From Paracoccaceae bacterium (GTDB lineage Bacteria; Pseudomonadota; Alphaproteobacteria; Rhodobacterales; Rhodobacteraceae), in the NCBI GenBank assembly GCA_009920225.1, contig RGAJ01000151.1, positions 1 to 5,361 on the forward strand: DNA of 5,361 bases, written 5' to 3'. Both the position numbers and the translations under genes were made by a program. Shown piece after piece: positions 1 to 5,361 of the stretch; within the stretch, counting starts at the first letter, position 1; each line of letters starts with the position of its first letter. Below the pieces are notes generated by a model that saw only the letters and a list, made by a program, of their open reading frames with translations, was not told where the DNA came from and searched no databases.

Positions 1-237
1 ATCAAAACCGTTTTGCGCAATATCCCATCCATAGGCACGGCCTGCGTCCACCGCAGATGGAAATTCAGATGCATAGACCATGATCTTTTTGGGTACGCAT
101 CCACGGATCACGCAGGTGCCGCCATAGCGGTCCTCTTCTGCCAATCCGACTTTTGCCCCTGTTTCACCTGCGGCGACGCGGGCGGCGCGCACGCCACCTG
201 ACCCGCCACCGATGACAAATAGATCATAGTCGTACAT
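1..237 (-). CDS. gor: Glutathione reductase, N-terminal 79 residues (runs off the left edge)
   Basis: Translating the minus strand from the ATG at 237-235 gives 79 open codons to the window edge, so the gene continues outside. The protein begins [15 protein letters not shown], an N-terminal FAD-binding Rossmann fold with the glycine-rich GGGSGG at residues 10-15. It is followed by [13 protein letters not shown] at about 39-51, whose C42 and C47 form the redox-active disulfide of the pyridine nucleotide disulfide oxidoreductase family. The CVIRGC version of this motif, rather than CVNVGC, is typical of plant, cyanobacterial and many alphaproteobacterial glutathione reductases. The enzyme is a cytosolic flavoprotein that reduces glutathione disulfide with NADPH. 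The ATG shares one base with the rpiA stop (TAATG), and GGGG at 245-248 lies 7 nt upstream as a ribosome binding site, so translation is probably coupled to rpiA. Other disulfide oxidoreductases (mercuric reductase, lipoamide dehydrogenase) fit less well; the NADPH and glutathione-binding parts are not visible here. Confidence 0.93.
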   Translation of the reverse strand, partial: MYDYDLFVIGGGSGGVRAARVAAGETGAKVGLAEEDRYGGTCVIRGCVPKKIMVYASEFPSAVDAGRAYGWDIAQNGFD

Positions 238-1028
238 TATTCATCCCCAAGATTTGCAAACAGATTGGTGTCTTCTGCGGGCATCAGCTGCGCCACTTCG
301 GTGTCACGTCCGTCTTTCCATTCGGTCGTCACGGACCCATCCGCGTTTCCAACGATAACCGCTTGACAGATATTGATGAACAATCCGTTTTCAACCACCC
401 CCGGCAATTGATTCAGCGCGGTGGACAATGCAGACGGATCGGTGATCGTGCCCATTTTCAAATCCAGAACCACGTTTCCTTCGTCGGTTTCAAACGGGGT
501 GCCATCAACCGCGCGGATCGACATGTCGATGTCATGATACCCCAAATCGGTCAGCACCTGTCCGACCAATTTTTGCGTCGCATTCGCCCCAAATTTCAGG
601 ATTTCGACAGGCAATGGAAACGCGCCCAAGCTGTCCACGCGTTTCGACGCATCCGCAATAACGACCATCTTGTCAGACGCCATTGCAACAACTTTTTCTT
701 GCAAATGGGCACCGCCGCCGCCTTTGATCAGGGTGAATTCGGCATCAAATTCGTCAGCGCCGTCAATCGTCAGGTCAAGCCAGCCGGCCTCATCCAATGT
801 GATGATCTCGATCCCTTCGGAAATGGCCAGATCTTTGGTGCGTGTGGACGTTGGAACGCCTTGGATCTTCAAACCCTCTTCGCGCACCATCTGACCCAAA
901 TGTTTCACCAACCAATAGGCGGTGGAACCTGTGCCCAAACCAACCTTCATGCCCGATTTCACCATTTGCGCCGCACGCAAAGCGCATACATATTTTCCGC
1001 GTTCAGCTGCAGACAGATCGCTATACAT
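237..1028 (-). CDS. rpiA: Ribose-5-phosphate isomerase A
   Basis: This encodes a 263-residue cytosolic isomerase that interconverts ribose 5-phosphate and ribulose 5-phosphate in the non-oxidative pentose phosphate pathway. Family motifs appear in order: the phosphate-binding loop GLGTGSTA at residues 30-37, DGADE at 89-93 with the catalytic aspartates, and KGGGGA at 102-107 followed by E111, the counterpart of the catalytic glutamate (Glu103 in E. coli RpiA). The protein is longer than E. coli RpiA (219 aa), with an extended C-terminal end, as is common in alphaproteobacteria. I chose the ATG at 1028-1026 because GGAG at 1037-1040 sits 8 nt upstream and the protein then starts [14 protein letters not shown]. 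An in-frame ATG 16 codons earlier (1076) has no such site and encodes residues with no family match. The stop TAA (239-237) overlaps the gor start by one base, so rpiA and gor form a translationally coupled pair. Confidence 0.96.
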   Translation of the reverse strand: MYSDLSAAERGKYVCALRAAQMVKSGMKVGLGTGSTAYWLVKHLGQMVREEGLKIQGVPTSTRTKDLAISEGIEIITLDEAGWLDLTIDGADEFDAEFTLIKGGGGAHLQEKVVAMASDKMVVIADASKRVDSLGAFPLPVEILKFGANATQKLVGQVLTDLGYHDIDMSIRAVDGTPFETDEGNVVLDLKMGTITDPSALSTALNQLPGVVENGLFINICQAVIVGNADGSVTTEWKDGRDTEVAQLMPAEDTNLFANLGDE

Positions 1029-1036
1029 CTTGAAAA

Positions 1037-1040
1037 CTCC
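1037..1040 (-). promoter_or_regulatory. Ribosome binding site of rpiA
   Basis: Read on the minus strand, GGAG lies 8 nt before the ATG at 1028. It is the clearest Shine-Dalgarno in the window and decides the rpiA start in favour of 1028 over the upstream in-frame ATG at 1076. Confidence 0.75.
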
Positions 1041-1070
1041 GACTTGTTTGATCCGCTTATATGAAACATC

Positions 1071-1095
1071 CCACAAAAGTGCGAGAGGCTTGTGG
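1071..1095. repeat. Inverted repeat CCACAA-N13-TTGTGG upstream of rpiA
   Basis: The two 6-bp arms (1071-1076 and 1090-1095) are perfect reverse complements with a 13-nt spacer. They lie 43-67 bp upstream of the rpiA start. This could be an operator half-site pair or a weak stem-loop in the leader. A 6-bp match with a long spacer can also occur by chance. Confidence 0.3.
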
Positions 1096-1127
1096 CAAAT
1101 TTATCGCCCCGCGCAGCAGCATGGCTT

Positions 1128-1143
1128 GTTTCCGATACGAAAC
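1128..1143. repeat. Inverted repeat GTTTC-N6-GAAAC upstream of the GST gene
   Basis: GTTTC (1128-1132) and GAAAC (1139-1143) are perfect inverted arms around CGATAC, centred about 57 bp before the GST start. The size and symmetry suit a dimeric regulator's operator, but I do not recognise the binding protein and the arms are short. Confidence 0.25.
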
Positions 1144-1191
1144 GTCGTTATCAGAGCGGTGAGTGACAGTTTCGCGGTGTACATCACGCTC

Positions 1192-1878
1192 ATGACCTAT
1201 GTTTTGCACTATGCCCCTGATAACGCATCTTTGATCGTCCGGCTTGCCTTGGACGAACTCGGCGCGTCGTATCACGCCAAATTGGTGGATCGCAGCATCA
1301 GCGCACAAAAATCGCAGACCTATTTGGCCCTAAATCCTGCGGGTCGGATTCCCGTGTTGGAAACACCAATCGGTCCAATCTTTGAAACAGCTGCAATTTT
1401 ATTGTGGCTGGCAGATCAGCACGGTGGTTTGGCCCCGCGGATGACCGACCCCAAGCGCGCCATTTTTATGTCGTGGCTGTTTTATGTGTCAAACACGCTG
1501 CATGCGGATTTGGTATCGCTGTTTTATCCGGATCGCTTTGTCGATGCCTCTGCGCTGGATGATTACAACACGCGCACGCGGGCCCGTTTGGACCATGCCT
1601 TTCGTTTGCTCGATCACCACGCGGCAGAGTGGTCAGCGGCGGATCACGGTGTTACGATCCTTGACCTGTATATGGCCGTGATTGTGCGATGGTGCCAACT
1701 TTACCCTGTCTCGGGACAGGCTTGGTTTGATTTGAATGCCTACCCTGCGCTGTTGCACGTGGCAAAAACCGTTGAAACACGACCCTCTGCGCAGCGTGCC
1801 ATCGTTGCCGAAGGGTTGAACACCACCCCCTTTAGCGCGGCAGACTATGCCGCACCACCAGAAGGATCCGCAGTCTAA
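1192..1878 (+). CDS. Glutathione S-transferase family protein
   Basis: This encodes a 228-residue protein, the usual size for a cytosolic GST. The N-terminal thioredoxin-like domain covers about residues 1-76 and starts with the strand YVLHYAPDNAS. The cis-proline segment RIPVL (52-56, P54) and ETAAI (65-69) mark the glutathione-binding edge, where family members contact the gamma-glutamyl group. The all-helical C-terminal domain spans about 88-210 and contains TILD (155-158), the conserved N-capping box. The class and substrate cannot be told: it may conjugate, reduce or isomerise a substrate with glutathione. I chose the ATG at 1192 because the protein then starts at the first strand, as family members do. 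No good Shine-Dalgarno precedes it, and in-frame GTG codons at 1159 and 1177 are possible alternatives. The stop TAA shares its last base with the sdaA ATG. The gene is divergent from rpiA-gor, which includes the glutathione-recycling enzyme. Confidence 0.88.
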   Translation: MTYVLHYAPDNASLIVRLALDELGASYHAKLVDRSISAQKSQTYLALNPAGRIPVLETPIGPIFETAAILLWLADQHGGLAPRMTDPKRAIFMSWLFYVSNTLHADLVSLFYPDRFVDASALDDYNTRTRARLDHAFRLLDHHAAEWSAADHGVTILDLYMAVIVRWCQLYPVSGQAWFDLNAYPALLHVAKTVETRPSAQRAIVAEGLNTTPFSAADYAAPPEGSAV

Positions 1879-3251
1879 TGTTCCTGTCAGTCTTTGACAT
1901 TTTCAAAGTGGGCGTTGGCCCATCATCGTCGCACACAATGGGCCCTATGGTGGCCGCGGGTCGATTTTTGGACCGCTTGCGCAAATCCCCGTTTCAGGCG
2001 CATGGCCTACGCGGCAGTTTGCATGGGTCATTGGCCTTTACAGGTGTGGGCCACGCAACCGATCGTGCAACAATTCTTGGTCTGGCAGGGTTCTTGCCGG
2101 ATACATATGATCACGAAAAAGCCGAAGCCACATTAGCGGCCATCCATGCGACGGGAAAAATCACCCCGCCAGATTTGGATGAATTGGCCTTTGATCCAAA
2201 GACCGATTTGGAATTTGACTATGGTCCCGCGCTGTCTGGACACGCGAATGGCATGATCTTGATGGCGACAGATGCCCAAGGTGACGTTATCCTGCGCGAG
2301 GTGTATTATTCCATCGGCGGCGGCTTTGTTCTAACAGAAGATGAACTGGCCCAAGGCAAAGCCACAGACGAAGGCAATCCCGTCCCCTTTCCGTTTAAAT
2401 CCGCAGCCGAGATGTTAGAAATGGCCAAGGCATCGGGCAAATCCATTGCCCAGATGAAGCAGGCAAACGAAATATCCCGCAATGGTCAGCAGAATTTTAC
2501 CACAGGCGTTGCACGACTGTGGTCGGTGATGAATGACTGCATCGAACGCGGATTGGCGACGGATGGTATCTTGCCAGGTGGTTTGGGGGTCAAACGGCGG
2601 GCCAAGGGCATTTATGATGCGCTGATGGCGGAACGTGGCATGAACCTTACCGCGCCGCACACCATCAACGATTGGATGAGCGTTTACGCCATGGCCGTGA
2701 ACGAAGAAAACGCCGCCGGCGGCCAAGTCGTCACCGCCCCCACGAACGGCGCGGCCGGTGTCGTGCCTGCGGTCATCAAATATTACCTTGAACACGTTCC
2801 CGGCGCGAGCAGCACCAAGATTGCAGATTTCCTTCTGACTGCCTCTGCCATTGGGGGATTGGTGAAATTCAACGCCTCGATCAGTGGCGCAGAAGCAGGC
2901 TGTCAGGCCGAAGTTGGCAGCGCCGCCGCAATGGCAGCCGCAGGATTATGCGCGGTCATGGGCGGCACCCCTGAGCAGGTTGAAAATGCGGCCGAAATCG
3001 CGTTGGAACATCACCTTGGCATGACCTGTGACCCCGTCAGAGGTTTGGTCCAAGTCCCTTGCATCGAACGCAACGGATTGGGCGCGATCAAGGCCGTGTC
3101 GGCGGCAAGCCTTGCCTTGCGCGGTGATGGGACCCATTTGGTTCCGCTGGACGCGTGCATCGAAACCATGCGCCAGACCGGCGCGGATATGAGCGAAAAG
3201 TACAAAGAAACCTCGCTTGGGGGGTTGGCTGTCAACGTGCCAAATTGTTGA
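1878..3251 (+). CDS. sdaA: L-serine ammonia-lyase (L-serine dehydratase), single-chain iron-sulfur type
   Basis: This encodes a 457-residue cytosolic enzyme that deaminates L-serine to pyruvate and ammonia with a [4Fe-4S] cluster, not PLP. The N-terminal beta domain (about 1-155) opens with [20 protein letters not shown], where GPSSSHT (14-20) is the family signature. The catalytic alpha domain (about 185-450) carries [14 protein letters not shown] (C342), GMTCDPV (C384) and VQVPC (C395). The chain ends with C457. These four cysteines are each one residue lower than the cluster cysteines 343, 385 and 396 and the C-terminal Cys458 that I recall for the L. pneumophila enzyme, where the tail cysteine occupies the active site as the fourth ligand until serine displaces it. 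Length and domain order are complete. The ATG overlaps the GST stop (TAATG), and AAGGA at 1862-1866 lies 11 nt upstream, so translation is likely coupled to the GST. Oxygen sensitivity is expected for this family. Confidence 0.96.
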   Translation: MFLSVFDIFKVGVGPSSSHTMGPMVAAGRFLDRLRKSPFQAHGLRGSLHGSLAFTGVGHATDRATILGLAGFLPDTYDHEKAEATLAAIHATGKITPPDLDELAFDPKTDLEFDYGPALSGHANGMILMATDAQGDVILREVYYSIGGGFVLTEDELAQGKATDEGNPVPFPFKSAAEMLEMAKASGKSIAQMKQANEISRNGQQNFTTGVARLWSVMNDCIERGLATDGILPGGLGVKRRAKGIYDALMAERGMNLTAPHTINDWMSVYAMAVNEENAAGGQVVTAPTNGAAGVVPAVIKYYLEHVPGASSTKIADFLLTASAIGGLVKFNASISGAEAGCQAEVGSAAAMAAAGLCAVMGGTPEQVENAAEIALEHHLGMTCDPVRGLVQVPCIERNGLGAIKAVSAASLALRGDGTHLVPLDACIETMRQTGADMSEKYKETSLGGLAVNVPNC

Positions 3252-3326
3252 TCACACGATCAAAACGGCATGCCACTGTCGAAATTGGGACAGATCCCCT
3301 GTCCCGATTCACCTAAGCCATCGACC
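3252..3326 (+). other. Intergenic gap between sdaA and the first EamA gene
   Basis: This 75-bp gap carries the hairpin described at 3283-3309 and no clear Shine-Dalgarno for the next gene. Whether the transporter is read through from sdaA or has its own promoter cannot be decided; no convincing -35/-10 pair was seen. Confidence 0.5.
3283..3309 (+). terminator. Stem-loop between sdaA and the first transporter, possible terminator or leader element
   Basis: GGGACAG (3287-3293) and CTGTCCC (3299-3305) are perfect 7-bp arms around a 5-nt loop ATCCC. The stem continues outward through T-G, T-A, A-T and A-T pairs to 3283 and 3309, giving 11 pairs with one wobble. It lies 32 bp after the sdaA stop and 17 nt before the ATG at 3327. 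No T-run follows, so it is not a classical intrinsic terminator. It could protect the sdaA 3' end, act as a factor-assisted terminator, or modulate initiation of the transporter. Confidence 0.5.
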
Positions 3327-4247
3327 ATGGCACAGACACATACCTTTAGCCCGTCCCCTGATCGCGTCGTACTTGGCACATTTTTAATGTTGGCCTTTTG
3401 CGTCACAGCGCCCGTTTTAGACACGTTTGCAAAATTGGCGTCCGATCAAATTCCTGTCGGGCAAATCACCACCGCGCGGTTCATTGTTCAAACGCTGATC
3501 ATGCTGCCCTTTGTCCTTTTGGTGCGGGATCGCCTGTGGTTGCCAAAGTCGTTGGTGCTTCCGATTTTGTTTCGCGCAATTACGCTGATTGCGTCAACCT
3601 ATTGCTTTGTGGCGGCGATTTCGGTGATGCCGATTGCCGATGCCTTGGCGATTGCCTTTGTCGAACCGTTTATTCTGTTATTGATCGGCAAATATGTCTT
3701 TGGTGAAGCCGTTGGCCCGCGTCGTTTGGCGGCCTGTGTTGTGGGCTTCATCGGTGTGATCCTTGTGATCCAACCCAGCTTTGCCGCCTTTGGCTTTGTT
3801 GCGCTGTATCCTTTGGGAACGGCCGTCTTTTTCGCGCTCTACATGCTGTCAACACGGCAAATTTCGCGCAAGCTGTCGGCCATTGCAATGCAATATCATA
3901 CCGCATGGGTTGGTGCGCTGCTCTGCATCCCTGTGATGATCTTGGCAGATGGATCCGGGATCACCGATTTGGATCCAGTTATGCCACAAGGCGTCTATTG
4001 GGCGTTTCTGGTCGGGGTTGGCGCCGCTGCGGCCTTGTCCCATATTTTCATGAGCTATGCCTTGGGGTTTGCGCCCTCATCGACATTGGCACCCTTGCAT
4101 TACTTGGAAATCGTCAGCGCGGTTATTCTGGGCTATATGATTTTTGGGGACCTGCCCAACCGAATGGCTGTCTTTGGGATGGTGGTGATTATTGGCGCGG
4201 GGTTGTATGTGATCTACCGCGAACAAAAAACCGCAAAACAGACCTAG
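3327..4247 (+). CDS. DMT superfamily (EamA) transporter, first of a tandem pair
   Basis: This encodes a 306-residue inner-membrane protein with about ten hydrophobic segments, roughly at 13-31, 45-65, 76-93, 98-118, 131-149, 155-175, 188-206, 222-242, 256-274 and 278-297. That is the two-repeat EamA layout (five helices each). Family-like features include PIADALAIAFVEPF at 102-115 in helix 4, VGFIG and VIQPSF at the end of the first repeat (139-152), and APLHYLEI (255-262) with GDLPNRMA (274-281) in the second. Such proteins move small metabolites such as amino acids or drugs; the substrate cannot be read from the sequence. I chose the ATG at 3327, which gives a short cytosolic lead before helix 1. 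An in-frame ATG at 3270 would add 19 residues, partly encoded by the hairpin, and resembles no family N-terminus. Neither start has a good Shine-Dalgarno. It is clearly homologous to the next gene. Confidence 0.92.
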   Translation: MAQTHTFSPSPDRVVLGTFLMLAFCVTAPVLDTFAKLASDQIPVGQITTARFIVQTLIMLPFVLLVRDRLWLPKSLVLPILFRAITLIASTYCFVAAISVMPIADALAIAFVEPFILLLIGKYVFGEAVGPRRLAACVVGFIGVILVIQPSFAAFGFVALYPLGTAVFFALYMLSTRQISRKLSAIAMQYHTAWVGALLCIPVMILADGSGITDLDPVMPQGVYWAFLVGVGAAAALSHIFMSYALGFAPSSTLAPLHYLEIVSAVILGYMIFGDLPNRMAVFGMVVIIGAGLYVIYREQKTAKQT

Positions 4248-4265
4248 CTTTAAGTTGCAAAGCTA
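4245..4265 (+). repeat. Stem-loop A over the stop codon of the first transporter
   Basis: TAGCTTT (4245-4251, which includes the TAG stop) pairs perfectly with AAAGCTA (4259-4265) around a 7-nt loop. The stem is weak, with only two G-C pairs. Its 3' arm is also the 5' arm of stem-loop B, so A and B cannot form together. Confidence 0.45.
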
Positions 4266-4289
4266 AAACTTTCGTCTTAGCTTCTTTTT
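4260..4289 (+). terminator. Stem-loop B followed by T5, weak terminator or attenuator candidate
   Basis: AAGCTAA (4260-4266) pairs with TTAGCTT (4277-4283) around a 10-nt loop, and CTTTTT (4284-4289) follows directly, ending at the ATG of the next gene. The layout resembles an intrinsic terminator, but the stem is short and has two G-C pairs, so strong termination is unlikely. It competes with stem-loop A for the same AAGCTA segment. The tract before the ATG is pyrimidine-rich and has no Shine-Dalgarno. Confidence 0.4.
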
Positions 4290-5228
4290 ATGAAAAATGA
4301 CCGGCCAATTCTGGGCATCTTTTTGATGCTGCTGTTTTGCATCTTTGCCCCCTTGGGCGATGCGTTTGCGAAAATATTGGGCGGGCATGTTCCCTTGGCG
4401 GAATTGGTGTTCCTGCGGTTCTTGATCCAGGCGGTCGCCTTGATCCCGCTTGCCTATCTCACAAAACGTCCCATGCGATTGACGGGGCGCGTATTGGGAT
4501 TTGCGTGGCTGCGGGTTGTGTTGCACATTATCGGAATTGCGGCAATGTTTGCGGCGCTGCAATATCTGCCTTTGGCTGATGCCATCGCTATTGCCTTTGT
4601 AATGCCGTTTATCTTGTTGATCCTTGGTCATTTCTTGTTGAATGAAACGGTCGGGATCCATCGCCTTGGGGCCTGTATCGTCGGATTTATTGGGACCTTG
4701 TTTGTGATCCAACCCTCTTTTGAACAGGTGGGGTGGCCTGCGCTGTTGCCATTGGTTGTCGCGGTGGTGTTTTCGGGTTTTATCCTTGTCACCCGTCAAA
4801 TTGCGCAGGATACCGACCCAATCGGATTGCAAGCGGTCAATGGCGTGATGGCAATCGTCATCGTGGGCCCGATTTTGTATCTGTTGTCTGACAGCAATAT
4901 TCCCGCCTTTGGAATGATCGCTCTGCAGGGGAATGAAATCCTGACGATCCTGATTTGGGGATTGATTGGAACCTTGGCCCATTTGTTGATGACATGGTCC
5001 CTGCGATTTGCCCCATCGGCCACAATTGCCCCGATGCAATATCTGGAAATTCCGGTGGCGACCTTTTTCGGATGGATGATTTTTAATGACCTGCCAAATC
5101 GCATGGCGGCGATCGGTATCTTGATCACCATTGCGGCGGGTTTGTTTATTTTGTGGCGGGAACACACCACTGCGGCGCGCGCAAAATTGCAGGGATCACC
5201 ACATCAAGAACCCCACGCGGCAGAATAA
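4290..5228 (+). CDS. DMT superfamily (EamA) transporter, second of a tandem pair
   Basis: This encodes a 312-residue inner-membrane protein with about ten hydrophobic segments, roughly at 6-27, 37-57, 69-90, 95-114, 124-141, 148-167, 180-199, 217-238, 246-264 and 270-289, in two EamA repeats. It ends in a hydrophilic tail of about 23 residues. It aligns along its whole length with the preceding transporter: both share LGxFLML near the N-terminus, ADAxAIAFVxPFILL in helix 4, VGFIG and VIQPSF after the first repeat, TRQI, and YLEI with DLPNRMA near the end. Identity is clearly partial, so the duplication is old and the substrates may differ; neither is predictable. The ATG at 4290 is the only plausible start: an in-frame stop (TAG at 4278) lies just upstream and the next methionines fall inside helix 1. 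The 13 bases before it are pyrimidine-rich with no Shine-Dalgarno. Confidence 0.93.
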   Translation: MKNDRPILGIFLMLLFCIFAPLGDAFAKILGGHVPLAELVFLRFLIQAVALIPLAYLTKRPMRLTGRVLGFAWLRVVLHIIGIAAMFAALQYLPLADAIAIAFVMPFILLILGHFLLNETVGIHRLGACIVGFIGTLFVIQPSFEQVGWPALLPLVVAVVFSGFILVTRQIAQDTDPIGLQAVNGVMAIVIVGPILYLLSDSNIPAFGMIALQGNEILTILIWGLIGTLAHLLMTWSLRFAPSATIAPMQYLEIPVATFFGWMIFNDLPNRMAAIGILITIAAGLFILWREHTTAARAKLQGSPHQEPHAAE

Positions 5229-5244
5229 CCAAACACTTTGCCGC
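5217..5244 (+). repeat. Inverted repeat spanning the stop of the second transporter
   Basis: GCGGCA (5217-5222) and TGCCGC (5239-5244) are perfect 6-bp arms, extendable inward by a G-T and an A-T pair to leave a 12-nt loop that contains the TAA stop. No T-run follows. It may be a weak 3'-end stem-loop for the transporter transcript; as a terminator it is poor. Confidence 0.3.
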
Positions 5245-5361
5245 AGTTGGCCGCAATCGGATTGGACCCAATGCATGGTTTGATGTGCCAATGCGCCCAT
5301 CAGGTTCCATCACCAAATCATCCGTGGGCCAATTCAATCCGTCAGAGCGTATCGTGACAGA
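5229..5361. other. Right-edge sequence, no gene supported
   Basis: These 133 bases follow the second transporter. Two frames stay open to the edge: a plus-strand frame with an ATG at 5291 that would begin MRPSGSITKSSVGQF, and a minus-strand frame coming in from the right edge and ending at 5146 inside the transporter. I recognise neither. The plus ATG lacks a ribosome binding site, and the minus frame would overlap the transporter by 83 bp. One could be the edge of a neighbouring gene, but the window is too short to decide. Confidence 0.4.

Larger units (their letters stand above)
1029..1191. promoter_or_regulatory. Divergent intergenic region between rpiA-gor and GST-sdaA
   Basis: This 163-bp gap separates two divergently oriented gene groups and must hold, or lie next to, promoters for both. 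I could not identify convincing -35/-10 pairs. On the minus strand a TATAAG-like box at about 1056-1061 has no good -35 at the usual spacing. On the plus strand TTGTTT (1126-1131) and TTATCA (1148-1153), 16 nt apart, form only a weak match. Two short perfect inverted repeats inside the gap (1071-1095 and 1128-1143) are listed separately. The promoter role is inferred from gene orientation, not from a recognised motif. Confidence 0.5.

Noticed and set aside
363..1064. 233-codon open frame on the plus strand antisense to rpiA
   Set aside because: rpiA on the other strand has all catalytic motifs and a ribosome binding site. The antisense product matches nothing I know and is a codon-bias shadow.
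922..1191. N-terminal extension of the GST frame by 90 codons
   Set aside because: The extension runs back into the rpiA coding region and adds residues with no GST similarity. The family N-terminus begins at the ATG at 1192.
1484..1681. Short plus-strand frame inside the GST gene
   Set aside because: It is an out-of-frame shadow of the C-terminal GST domain and has no own start signal.
2415..2795. 126-codon minus-strand frame inside sdaA
   Set aside because: It is antisense to the well-conserved catalytic domain of SdaA and has no recognisable motif.
3270..3326. Earlier in-frame ATG for the first EamA transporter
   Set aside because: It adds 19 residues unlike EamA N-termini, partly encoded by the hairpin, and has no Shine-Dalgarno. 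The start at 3327 fits the family and the sister gene better, though it also lacks a clear site.
4263..5165. 300-codon open frame on the minus strand, fully antisense to the second transporter
   Set aside because: Its product is almost entirely polar and charged (Q, N, D, H, K, R), the expected mirror of codons for hydrophobic helices. It has no recognisable domain, and the plus-strand gene is certain.
5146..5337. 63-codon minus-strand frame overlapping the end of the second transporter
   Set aside because: It has no recognisable product, and the transporter's reading frame is secure. It is kept only as an unresolved possibility at the edge, not called as a gene.
1..5361. Search for tRNA/rRNA genes, CRISPR arrays, insertion-sequence ends, attachment sites or origins
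   Set aside because: No cloverleaf-like segment, regularly spaced repeats, transposase motifs, long terminal inverted repeats or clusters of DnaA-box-like sites were seen by eye. Coding density and composition look uniform except for the short AT-rich gap at 4248-4289.

Overview
The window reads as an ordinary chromosomal segment of an alphaproteobacterium, most likely a Rhodobacterales (marine roseobacter-type) genome. I infer this from the plant/cyanobacterial/alphaproteobacterial-type active-site motif of the glutathione reductase, the rpiA-gor gene pair, a 263-residue RpiA, and the mid-GC, TTG-leucine-rich codon use. The lineage is not proven by the sequence alone.

Layout. On the minus strand, from about 1028 down to the left edge, lie rpiA (ribose-5-phosphate isomerase A, complete) and gor (glutathione reductase, only its first 79 codons). 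They share one base in a TAATG stop/start overlap. A 163-bp divergent intergenic region (1029-1191) separates them from a plus-strand series. That series is a glutathione S-transferase family gene (1192-1878), sdaA for an iron-sulfur L-serine ammonia-lyase (1878-3251, again joined by a TAATG overlap), and two homologous ten-helix DMT/EamA-family transporters (3327-4247 and 4290-5228). The last 133 bases hold no gene I can support. No RNA genes, mobile elements, CRISPR arrays or phage features were seen.

How the genes may work together. RpiA belongs to the non-oxidative pentose phosphate pathway and Gor spends NADPH to regenerate glutathione. Their coupled translation, with a GST transcribed divergently from the same region, gives the left half a loose carbon/thiol-redox theme. 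On the right, SdaA deaminates serine to pyruvate, and the downstream EamA transporters belong to a superfamily that includes amino-acid and metabolite exporters. A serine/cysteine overflow role is possible but is inference only.

I found no evidence of a novel multi-gene system. The items most worth a second look are small. One is a 42-bp gap between the two transporter genes that holds three mutually complementary segments (two competing hairpins, the second followed by T5) and no Shine-Dalgarno. Another is an 11-bp hairpin just upstream of the first transporter. A third is the SdaA cysteine set ending in a C-terminal cysteine, which matches the architecture described for the Legionella pneumophila enzyme.
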